From Bradyrhizobiaceae bacterium (GTDB taxonomy: Bacteria; Pseudomonadota; Alphaproteobacteria; Rhizobiales; Hyphomicrobiaceae), in contig CANJPN010000079.1 in NCBI GenBank assembly GCA_947475855.1, forward strand, positions 1-15,704: a stretch of 15,704 nucleotides of DNA, in the 5' to 3' direction. Numbering within the stretch: the first letter of the stretch is position 1; the number at the start of each line of letters is the position of its first letter. Position numbers and translations under genes: made by a program. The notes under the pieces were generated by a model. It was given only the letters and a program-made list of their open reading frames with translations. It had not been told where the DNA came from and searched no databases. Below are positions 6,773-13,786 of the stretch, piece by piece.

Positions 6773-8248
6773 ATGCTTCGTACCGGCGCTGATTATCTGG
6801 AGAGCCTTCGCGACGGCCGGCAGGTTCTGATCGGCAAGGAGCTGGTCAGGGATGTGACGACGCACCCCGCCTTCCGCAACACCGCCCGCTCGTTCGCCCG
6901 CATCTACGATCTCAAACGCTCGCCCGAGCACATCGATGCGATGTCCTACGAGGAAAACGGCGAGCGGCATTCGGCCTGGTACATCATGCCTCGCAGCAAG
7001 GCCGATCTGGCCAAGCGCTCAGAGGCGCACCGGCGTGTCGCGCAATGGACCTACGGGCTCCTTGGCCGCAGCCAGGACCACGTCTCCACCTTCGTGACGG
7101 GCATGCGTATGATGCCCGAAATGTTCGAAGAGGGCCGCAAGGGGTTCGGCGAGAACCTCATCAAGTACTACGAGCACATGCGGGACAACGACATCTTCGC
7201 CTGCTATCTCGTGATCACACCACAGGGTGCGCGCGATCCAGAGATCTACAAGCGCCAATCGTCGGGCAATGCCGCGCTCAAGGTCGTGGCGGAGGACGAC
7301 AAAGGGATCTACCTCTCCGGCATCAAAATGCTTGGCACCTCGGCCGTGTTCTCCGATGAGGCGTGGATCGGCAACATCCTGCCGCTGGCTCCCGACCAGA
7401 AGGCCCTATCGGTCACGTGCGCCGTCAAGATGAATGCGCCGGGCCTGCAGACCTGGGTGCGCAAGTCCTACGAGCAAAACTCGATCAGCCGCGTCGACAA
7501 CTATTTTTCATCGCAGTTCGACGAGACCGATGCGGTGCTCGTGATGGACCGAACGTTCGTGCCGTGGGAGCGCGTGTTCGTGATGGACAACGCTCAGCTC
7601 TCTCGCGACATCTACTTCAAGACGCCTGCGCACATCATGGGCAATCACCAGTCGATGCTGCGCTTTGCCGAGAAGCTGAAGCTCGTCAACGGCATCGCAC
7701 ACAAGGCGGCCGAGTTGTCCGGCGTCGGGCACATGCTGCCCGTGCAACAGAATCTCGGGCGGCTGATGGCCGGCGAGGCGGGACTGCTCGGCATGATCGT
7801 GGGCCAGATCGAGCAACCCGAGACGCTGCCCAACGGCTACATGCACGTGAACCGCCGCTTTCTCTATGCCGCGCTGCACTGGACGTCGAACAATTACGCT
7901 GACATCGCAGAGAAGGTGCGCGAGATGCTAAGCGCGGGGCCATTCCAGATTCCCGCCGATGCATCGGTGTTCGAGGATGCCGAGCTGTCGCAGATCTTCG
8001 AAGACAACTGGTCGGCGATCGGAGCGAATGCGAAAGACCGCTTCAAGTTCATCAAGATGGCCTGGGATCTGCTCGGCTCCGACTACGCCGGCCGGCACAC
8101 GCAATACGAGCGCTTCTACGGCGGCCCTCCGTTCCTCAACGACATGTATAACTACACGTGGGCACCGTGGAACGAGCGGCGCGAAATCGTCGACCGCATC
8201 CTCAACGACATGCACTTGCCGACACCGAATGCGAAGGCGGCTGAGTAA
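6773..8248 (+). CDS. HpaB-like FADH2-dependent phenol monooxygenase (4-hydroxyphenylacetate 3-hydroxylase family)
   Basis: This 491-residue protein belongs to the oxygenase component of two-component flavin monooxygenases, which hydroxylate phenols ortho to the OH using reduced FAD from a partner reductase. Family features are DVTTHPAFRN (27-36), WTYGLLGRSQDH (92-103), GIKMLGTSAVFSDE (183-196), the segment RTFVPWERVFVMDN, and a C-terminal GRHTQYERFYGG. Compared with my recollection of E. coli HpaB, Arg113 is kept (Arg99), but Tyr117 aligns with His103 and His155 with Tyr145, so the substrate may not be 4-hydroxyphenylacetate. The start at 6773 has a strong GGGAG (6762-6766) six bases upstream. 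The in-frame ATG at 6707 overlaps the putative -10 box. Length is close to the family's 480-520. No HpaC reductase is in the window. Only two cysteines are present, which argues against a 4-hydroxybutyryl-CoA dehydratase. Confidence 0.85.
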   Translation: MLRTGADYLESLRDGRQVLIGKELVRDVTTHPAFRNTARSFARIYDLKRSPEHIDAMSYEENGERHSAWYIMPRSKADLAKRSEAHRRVAQWTYGLLGRSQDHVSTFVTGMRMMPEMFEEGRKGFGENLIKYYEHMRDNDIFACYLVITPQGARDPEIYKRQSSGNAALKVVAEDDKGIYLSGIKMLGTSAVFSDEAWIGNILPLAPDQKALSVTCAVKMNAPGLQTWVRKSYEQNSISRVDNYFSSQFDETDAVLVMDRTFVPWERVFVMDNAQLSRDIYFKTPAHIMGNHQSMLRFAEKLKLVNGIAHKAAELSGVGHMLPVQQNLGRLMAGEAGLLGMIVGQIEQPETLPNGYMHVNRRFLYAALHWTSNNYADIAEKVREMLSAGPFQIPADASVFEDAELSQIFEDNWSAIGANAKDRFKFIKMAWDLLGSDYAGRHTQYERFYGGPPFLNDMYNYTWAPWNERREIVDRILNDMHLPTPNAKAAE

Positions 8249-8275
8249 GAGCGGGAGGGCTAGATCCGCGCGATA

Positions 8276-8305
8276 GCGGCGGGTTGCGCTTCGCCAACCC
8301 GCTGC
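8276..8305. terminator. Hairpin between convergent genes, possible bidirectional terminator
   Basis: GCGGCGGGTT (8276-8285, G-U pair included) pairs with AACCCGCTGC (8296-8305). An inner GCG/CGC pair with a CTT loop extends the stem. It lies between the stops of the HpaB-like gene and the convergent OmpA-domain gene. There is no T-run on either side, so it would be an imperfect intrinsic terminator. Confidence 0.4.
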
Positions 8306-8311
8306 GAAAGT

Positions 8312-10264
8312 TCACTGCGGGACAACCAATTCGATCCGGCGGTTCCTGCTCTTGTTCGTGGCTGTGTCGTTTGGCGCGAGCGGCCGCATCTGTCCGTACC
8401 CGATCACCGTGAGCTGGCTGGGCATCGCGCCGGCATTCACGAGATGCTGGCGCACGGCCTCGGCGCGGCGAACTGAAAGCGATTGGTTGCGGAAGTAGTC
8501 GCCGTCGGAATCGGTATGCCCTTCGATCGATACTTGCACGGACGTGCATTGCTTGAGCGTTGCCGCCAGCTGGGCAAGCGCATCCCCACCAGGCAAGGGA
8601 AGGGTTGCGCTGGCGAACGCGAACTGGATGACCGTCGCCTTCGCGATCGAGGTCGCACGAGCAGAACAAAGACCTGTGTCGGCAGACCCGTAGGACTGCT
8701 GCGATACCTGCGCCGCAAGTGGAACCACGACAGGCTCTGCCGGTCGGACATGCTCGATCGGCGGCGACTGGACCTGTAGTGGCGCGACAGGTGGCCTCAC
8801 TTCAGCTTCGGTATTCAGGGCCACCACCACGTCTTGGCGGTCGGCGCCATCAGGCACTTCGACACCTTCGGTGAGATTCTGCGGGTTGCGCACTTGTTCA
8901 TCGGCCGACGGATTGGGGGGGAGGTCGGGTAGGGTTTGCGGCTCAGCCGCACTGGGAGGCGACACTACCGCGCTCTCGCGGGCAGCGACGACAGCAATCG
9001 AACCGGTCACGATGCCATCATCCGCACAACGCGTTTGCGCAGCCTGACCACACGAACCGTTGGCGAGCGTACTGTCGGCCACACCCGACCAGTCCGCGCT
9101 CAAGGAAAGAATGGCCAGCGCCAGTGTCGCCGCGAGGAGCCGCGCCTCCACATAGCGACGCTTTGGCTGCACGGGCATCGGGGGCCGCGCGAGCATCGGG
9201 CGAGGGAGCGACGCTGGCATCTCGATAGCGCTATGCGCGTCAAGCCTGTCGTGCTGCTCCGGCTTCTCGTTGCGCTCGACTGGGAGGAGTGCAACCGGCG
9301 CCGCCACACGCTCATCGAATGGCGCAGTGACGATTTCAGCCGGCGCTTCGAATGCGGCTTCCGGTGTCGTGACGGTTACGGCCACTTCAGGCGCCACGGC
9401 GGCGAACACATCGGCCTGGTGTTCAACCGATGCTTCCGCTGGATCGGATCCGATCGCCACCGATGTCTGCTCGCCAGCCAGGATCAGAGGGGCGAATTCG
9501 CCCTCCACGCTGGACCTCGTGGCGGATTCCAGAGGGAGCGCAGCGCCCTCGTCATTCAGGTCGTCGGCAAGAGCTTCTTCAGCTTCTTCGTCGGCATCCG
9601 CATCCTCTTCATGGCTCATCGACGGATCGGCATCATCATCGGGAACCCAGCCGGTGATCGCTTCGTCCTCAGGCTCTGGCTCGCCATCGCTTTCCGGCTC
9701 AACTTCGATCTCGACTTCGCTGACAGGCTCCAACTGCGGCGTCACCTCGCCTGCAGTGGAGAGTGTCGAAACGACTTCGTCCGCGCGAGCTGCCGGCAAC
9801 GCATCGAGAGCTGCGGTTCGAGGACTATCAGTCGCGTCGGCGCGGACGGGCTGTTCAGTCGGCTCATGCAGCCCCTGTCGCACGGCCTGCGTGTAAGTCA
9901 GCTCGACTTCGATCCAGCGCGGCTTGGCGAACCAGCGATTCGTCCTGTACGAAACGACCCGCTTCTTGGGAAGGATGAGCTTCCACTTCTTGCGGGCTTT
10001 CCTGATCCGGATGATGATTTCCGTATCCGTCACATAGTACGAGCTCTTGGGATACTTTTTGGACGGAAACTTGAACATGCGCGTCAGCGCGCCGTCTTCG
10101 AAGGTCGGACGCGGCGCGCGCTTCTTCCTGGGCTTCGGCAGAACAGCGACGGGAGCGGACGCATCAGCCGAGTGGTCAGCATTCCGCGCATCGGCGGCAG
10201 GCGGCCCCGAAGTCAGCTCAGCAGAATAGATTGCGTCGGTTTCGTTCATCGGCCCGGGTGGCAT
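8312..10264 (-). CDS. Single-pass membrane protein with C-terminal OmpA-like peptidoglycan-binding domain
   Basis: From the chosen ATG the protein is 650 residues. A basic N-terminal module (about 42-124, e.g. YYVTDTEIIIRIRKARKKW) is of unknown type. A long acidic, Glu/Asp-rich and Ala/Pro-rich linker follows (about 181-345). One hydrophobic segment (about 372-392, LLAATLALAILSLSADW) looks like a membrane anchor, not a cleavable signal. After it come two cysteines (405, 413) and a Pro-rich stretch, then an OmpA-like domain from about 540. It has IQFAFASATL, SIEGHTDSDGDYFRNQSLSV with Asp585, RRAEAV with Arg600, and a final NRRIELVV. Asp585 and Arg600 match the residues that hold diaminopimelate of peptidoglycan. 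The N-terminus should be cytoplasmic and the OmpA domain periplasmic. AGG six bases before 10264 supports that start; ATG at 10249 is an alternative. It looks like an envelope gene unrelated to the catabolic neighbours. Confidence 0.82.
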   Translation of the reverse strand: MPPGPMNETDAIYSAELTSGPPAADARNADHSADASAPVAVLPKPRKKRAPRPTFEDGALTRMFKFPSKKYPKSSYYVTDTEIIIRIRKARKKWKLILPKKRVVSYRTNRWFAKPRWIEVELTYTQAVRQGLHEPTEQPVRADATDSPRTAALDALPAARADEVVSTLSTAGEVTPQLEPVSEVEIEVEPESDGEPEPEDEAITGWVPDDDADPSMSHEEDADADEEAEEALADDLNDEGAALPLESATRSSVEGEFAPLILAGEQTSVAIGSDPAEASVEHQADVFAAVAPEVAVTVTTPEAAFEAPAEIVTAPFDERVAAPVALLPVERNEKPEQHDRLDAHSAIEMPASLPRPMLARPPMPVQPKRRYVEARLLAATLALAILSLSADWSGVADSTLANGSCGQAAQTRCADDGIVTGSIAVVAARESAVVSPPSAAEPQTLPDLPPNPSADEQVRNPQNLTEGVEVPDGADRQDVVVALNTEAEVRPPVAPLQVQSPPIEHVRPAEPVVVPLAAQVSQQSYGSADTGLCSARATSIAKATVIQFAFASATLPLPGGDALAQLAATLKQCTSVQVSIEGHTDSDGDYFRNQSLSVRRAEAVRQHLVNAGAMPSQLTVIGYGQMRPLAPNDTATNKSRNRRIELVVPQ

Positions 10265-10504
10265 TGCAAACCTGGCGCACTCCCTCGTGCTCCTGCCCCA
10301 CGAAGAAGCGGATTCCCTGTTCGGGTCAATCGTCCCCAGCAAGTTGCTCGCACGAGCTTGGCCGGAGACGAAACGATGGCTGTGGAAAAGCCCGTAGCAC
10401 TAGATATTTCGGCTTGCATCGCGTTGCGCGGCTATGCAGTCGCGGGCGCTTCGCGCTAAGATCCGGGCTACCAATTCGATCCTACGCCACGGAGCCCATT
10501 TTCC

Positions 10505-11296
10505 ATGACCATCGAGCTTTATCACGCGGGTATGTCGGTATGCTCTGAGAAGGTGCGCATCCAGCTTGCCGAGCGAGACACGCCGTTCATCTCGCACGCG
10601 CTCGACTTGCGCGCCGGCGACCAGCAGAAGCCCGAGTACCTGAAGCTCAACCCGAACGCCGTAGTGCCAACGATCGTGCATGACGGCAACGTCGTGATCG
10701 AGAGCAACATCATCCTCGAGTATCTGGCCGAGGTCCTGCCCGGGACGCCGCTCACGACATCGAGCCCGCTCGGACGAACCAAGATGCGGTACTGGACGAA
10801 GCAGCTCGACGAAGGGTTGCATCAGCTCACCAGTGTGATCAGCTTTGCCATCGGGTTCCGCTACCAGCTTCTCGCCAAACCGCGCGACGAGGCGCTGAAG
10901 GTGCTCAACAAGATCCCCGATCCGTACCGGCGCGACCGGCAGATCGACATCTACGAGAATGGGGTGGCCTCGTCGCACTTCGCGCCGGCGATTCGCCGCT
11001 TCGACAAGATGCTGGCCGACATGGAGAAGGATTTGTCCAAGTCGCCTTGGCTTGCGGGCACCGACTACTCGCTCGCCGACATCGCTTACACTCCCTACGT
11101 CAACCGGCTCGATCAACTGCAGCTCGCGCACATGTGGGACGACAGGCCGAAGATCGCACGGTGGTTCGATACGGTGAGGGCGCGGCCATCGTTCGCGAAA
11201 GCATACGATGGGTTCATGGCCAAGCCCGTGCTCGACGTGATGCGCGAGAAGGGCAAGGAAGCGACGGCTCAAGTGAAGGGCATTCTCGCGGGATGA
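10505..11296 (+). CDS. Glutathione S-transferase family protein
   Basis: This 263-residue protein has an N-terminal thioredoxin-like domain (1-80). MTIELYHAGMSVCSEKVRIQ carries the likely catalytic Cys13/Ser14, VVPTI the cis-proline at 55, and IESNIILEYL the glutathione-binding Glu66-Ser67. The C-terminal all-helical domain includes SPWLAGTDYSLADIAYTPYV, the usual N-capping box with the conserved Asp. GSTs of this sort conjugate glutathione to electrophiles, cleave aryl ethers or isomerise ring-cleavage products, and which applies here cannot be read. It is somewhat longer than the usual 200-230 residues because of an insertion around residues 120-160 and a C-terminal tail. GGAG at 10491-10494 precedes the ATG. 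The amidohydrolase gene starts 31 bases after the stop, suggesting an operon and a shared pathway. Confidence 0.9.
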   Translation: MTIELYHAGMSVCSEKVRIQLAERDTPFISHALDLRAGDQQKPEYLKLNPNAVVPTIVHDGNVVIESNIILEYLAEVLPGTPLTTSSPLGRTKMRYWTKQLDEGLHQLTSVISFAIGFRYQLLAKPRDEALKVLNKIPDPYRRDRQIDIYENGVASSHFAPAIRRFDKMLADMEKDLSKSPWLAGTDYSLADIAYTPYVNRLDQLQLAHMWDDRPKIARWFDTVRARPSFAKAYDGFMAKPVLDVMREKGKEATAQVKGILAG

Positions 11297-11327
11297 CGGC
11301 CGGGTCAGGCGCTCAGAGAGTTTCTCG

Positions 11328-12467
11328 ATGACTGCTGCTGAAGCGATCGCTGCCTCTGTTCGGCCAAGCATCTTCGGACCGCCGGCGATCGACTGCGACG
11401 TGCACATTGCCGTGCCGTCGATCTCCGCCATCATTCCGTATCTCGACGCGTACTGGCAGGCCCAGTTCAAGATGCGTGGCATCGAACGGCTGAGCCTGGG
11501 CCTCACGTCGGCGCCACCCAACGCGCCAATCAGCGGCCGACCGGACTGGCGGCCGGCAAAGGGGGCGCCGGGAACGGATCTTGCGCTCCTCAAGTCGGAA
11601 GCCATCAATGCTTTCCGCTCCTCGATCGCGATCGCCAACTGCATCTGGGGCGGCATGGTGCTGCCGAGCGACGACATGGCGGCAGCGGTGTGCCGCGCGC
11701 AAAACGACTGGATCGCGAAGGAATGGCTCGACCGGGAGCCGCGGCTCAGGGCTTCGATCATCGTACCGCTAGGGAACGCCGGTCTCGCGGTCGAGGAAAT
11801 CGAGCGGCGGGCGGGCGACAATCGCTTCGTGCAGGTATTGATGCTGATCGGCGGACAAGATCTGCCGGGCAAACGCGGGTTCTGGCCGATCTACGAGGCT
11901 GCCGAGAGACATGGGCTCGCCATTGGCTTCCATGCGGGCTCTAGCTATCATCATCCGCCGATGGCGGGATACGGCTCGACTTTCACCGAGGATTACGTGG
12001 CGCAGGCGTTCGCGTTCGAGACGGGTCTGGTCAGTCTCGTGTCGGAAGGCGTATTCGCGAAGTACCCCCAGTTGAAGGTCGTCTTTTCGGAGTCGGGCGT
12101 CGCCTGGCTGCCACCAAGTCTGTGGCGCTTCGACAAGACGTGGCGCGGGGTCCGAGCGGAGACCCCGTGGGTGAAGCTGCCGCCGTCCGAAATCGTGAAG
12201 AACCATGTGCGATTGACGCTCCAGCCGCTCGACGCGCCAGATGAAGCTGGGAGGCTGGAGCGCATCGTGGACCATCTCGGCTCGGATCGCGTAATTCTCT
12301 TTTCAAGTGATTTCCCGCATTGGAACTACGAGGGCACCGACGCTTTGCCCCTCGTTCCGTCGTCCGCGCTCGCCAGGCGTATCCTGTTCGACAACGCCAT
12401 CGAGACCTATCCGCGGATCGCCGCGGACCTGCTGCAGGATCCTCAGCATCCGCCAGGCAGACAATGA
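11328..12467 (+). CDS. Amidohydrolase-2 family metal-dependent hydrolase/decarboxylase
   Basis: This 379-residue protein is a TIM-barrel enzyme of the amidohydrolase 2 group, which holds ACMS decarboxylase, 5-carboxyvanillate decarboxylase and related C-C or C-N lyases of aromatic breakdown. Metal-site features are IDCDVHIAVPS with Asp24 and His26, LAIGFHAG with His202, VVFSESGVAWLP with Glu255, and ILFSSDFPHWNYEG with Asp328. The second His of the classic HxH is not present at the usual spacing; the DxH form is typical of this subgroup. GAGAG at 11316-11320 supports the start. It follows the GST gene by 31 bases. Together they may process an aromatic or ring-cleavage intermediate, but hydrolysis and decarboxylation cannot be told apart from sequence alone. 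Confidence 0.87.
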   Translation: MTAAEAIAASVRPSIFGPPAIDCDVHIAVPSISAIIPYLDAYWQAQFKMRGIERLSLGLTSAPPNAPISGRPDWRPAKGAPGTDLALLKSEAINAFRSSIAIANCIWGGMVLPSDDMAAAVCRAQNDWIAKEWLDREPRLRASIIVPLGNAGLAVEEIERRAGDNRFVQVLMLIGGQDLPGKRGFWPIYEAAERHGLAIGFHAGSSYHHPPMAGYGSTFTEDYVAQAFAFETGLVSLVSEGVFAKYPQLKVVFSESGVAWLPPSLWRFDKTWRGVRAETPWVKLPPSEIVKNHVRLTLQPLDAPDEAGRLERIVDHLGSDRVILFSSDFPHWNYEGTDALPLVPSSALARRILFDNAIETYPRIAADLLQDPQHPPGRQ

Positions 12468-12529
12468 CGTCTGCGTCGCCCCCCGGACACCTGCACCACG
12501 GCGGTCGGATCAGCCAGACGACCAAGTAG
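12464..12529 (+). other. Short reading frame overlapping the amidohydrolase stop (ATGA)
   Basis: A 21-codon frame starts in the ATGA of the amidohydrolase stop and reads MTSASPPGHLHHGGRISQTT plus Lys. It has no recognised similarity. It could be a translationally coupled small peptide, a gene remnant or chance. The rest of 12468-12649 shows only the candidate promoter. Confidence 0.15.
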
Positions 12530-12542
12530 GGCTTGCCATGAC

Positions 12543-12571
12543 TTGACGCGGTCTGCGGCGGACGATCAAAT
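12543..12571 (+). promoter_or_regulatory. Candidate sigma-70-type promoter for the TRAP transporter locus
   Basis: TTGACG (12543-12548), a 17-base spacer and TCAAAT (12566-12571) match the -35 at five of six bases and the -10 at four of six. It lies in the 182-base gap before the TRAP binding protein, in a locally AT-richer stretch. No operator palindrome was seen beside it. Confidence 0.4.
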
Positions 12572-12649
12572 GAAATGAGATTTCAGGTCCCTCAGGCACC
12601 TGCTTCTTCGTCCATGACTTCAACAATGACTGCAAAGAGGAACTTCAGC

Positions 12650-13681
12650 ATGTCGCGCAACTTCTGGACATCAGGTTTCGGGAAGCCGGGCATGGCTCTA
12701 GCCACCGCCCTCCTCGCCGGGGCGGCGATGGTTCCGTCCGCGTTCGCTCAACAGCCGGCCGTGCTGAAGTTCGGCACGCAAACGCAGAACGACGTGCAGC
12801 ACGACTACATGAAGCGGTTCAAGGATGCGCTCGAGAAAGCCTCGGCCGGCAAGATCCGCGTCGAGCTCTATCCGGCTAGCCAGCTCGGGCCGTTCCCCCG
12901 TCAGGTCGAGGGCTTGCGGCTCGGCAACATTCAGGCGCTGACTGCGCCGTTCGAGTTCTTCGTCGGCGTCGACCCGAGCTTCCAGACGACCTCCATGGCG
13001 GGCCTGTTCAAGGGCAACGAGCACATGCGTGCGGTCGCCGACAAGCCCGAGTTCCGGAAGATCATGGAGGATATCGGCGACAAGCGCGGGGTGACCGTCG
13101 GCTCTTTCATCGTCTATGACATGCAGTATTTCAGCTTCAAGACCGCCGCGTCCTCGCTCGCCGACGTCAAGGGCAAACGCGTTCGCGTCCTTGCATCGGA
13201 GGCGGAGCAGGCGGCCGTCCAGTCGCTCGGCATGGCTTCGATCCCGATGCCGATACCGGAGGTGCTGCCGGCACTTCAGCAGGGAACGATCGACGGCGTG
13301 TCTTCCGGCCTGACGATCTTCACGACGCTGCGCTACTACGACGCCGCGCCCAACATGCTCGAGACGCGGCTGTGGGGAATTATGGCAACCGTGTTGTTCA
13401 GCAAGGAATGGCTGACCGGCCTGCCCGAGGACATGCGCAAGCTCGTGCTGTCGACGGCCAAGTCGATCGAAGCGGAAAACCACACGTGGAACCAGAACAA
13501 CCTCAAGGAAGCGCGCGAAGTCTGGGCGAAGAACGGCGGCATCATGAAGTCGTTGCCCGCTGCCGAGCAGGCAGACGCCCAGAAGCGCGTCTTCGAGGCG
13601 ACCACGAAGGTCCTGGCCAAGTATCCCGCCGTCAAGGCGACCTATGAGTCCATCAAGGCGATCGCCGACAAGGCGCAGTGA
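12650..13681 (+). CDS. TRAP transporter substrate-binding protein (DctP family)
   Basis: This 343-residue protein is the periplasmic receptor of a tripartite ATP-independent transporter, which uses an ion gradient to import carboxylates. A signal peptide of about 33 residues ends PSAFA|QQ. The mature protein shows LKFGTQTQNDVQHDYMKRF, GKIRVELYPASQLG, LADVKGKRVRV with Arg179 at the place of the carboxylate-clamping arginine of DctP/SiaP proteins, and PEVLPALQQGTIDGVSSG. The ligand is therefore probably an anion. The frame is open from 12575, but the ATG at 12650, preceded by AGAGG with nine bases of spacing, gives a normal signal peptide. The membrane subunit DctQ lies downstream beyond an amidase gene. 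A strong hairpin terminator follows the stop, which would allow more binding protein than membrane subunits. Confidence 0.93.
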   Translation: MSRNFWTSGFGKPGMALATALLAGAAMVPSAFAQQPAVLKFGTQTQNDVQHDYMKRFKDALEKASAGKIRVELYPASQLGPFPRQVEGLRLGNIQALTAPFEFFVGVDPSFQTTSMAGLFKGNEHMRAVADKPEFRKIMEDIGDKRGVTVGSFIVYDMQYFSFKTAASSLADVKGKRVRVLASEAEQAAVQSLGMASIPMPIPEVLPALQQGTIDGVSSGLTIFTTLRYYDAAPNMLETRLWGIMATVLFSKEWLTGLPEDMRKLVLSTAKSIEAENHTWNQNNLKEAREVWAKNGGIMKSLPAAEQADAQKRVFEATTKVLAKYPAVKATYESIKAIADKAQ

Positions 13682-13698
13682 TCCATCGGAAATGAAGC

Positions 13699-13733
13699 CG
13701 GCCGGGGCCTCAGCGCCCCGGCCGCACGTTTTT
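13699..13733 (+). terminator. Rho-independent terminator-like hairpin after the TRAP binding protein
   Basis: CGGCCGGGGC (13699-13708) pairs perfectly with GCCCCGGCCG (13715-13724) around a 6-base loop. CAC and then a five-T run (13729-13733) follow. It lies between the binding protein and the amidase and may cause partial termination, with readthrough supplying the amidase and DctQ. Confidence 0.7.
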
Positions 13734-13786
13734 CAGTTGTGCCTTCGAGGCCGGCAAAATCGAGAGTTCTAAATCATGAGCGCGAC

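Noticed and set aside
6773..8248. 4-hydroxybutyryl-CoA dehydratase (AbfD-like) instead of an HpaB-like monooxygenase
   Set aside because: AbfD needs three cysteines and a histidine for its 4Fe-4S cluster. This protein has only two cysteines, far apart and not in that pattern.
8936..10459. A 507-codon open frame on the plus strand opposite the OmpA-domain gene
   Set aside because: It is an antisense shadow. Its composition is Arg/Gly/Ser-rich without domain signatures, and it overlaps a minus-strand frame with a clear OmpA domain.
10400..11872. A 490-codon open frame on the minus strand across the GST and amidohydrolase genes
   Set aside because: It spans two well-supported plus-strand genes and shows no recognisable protein features. 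Long antisense frames are common in GC-rich coding DNA.
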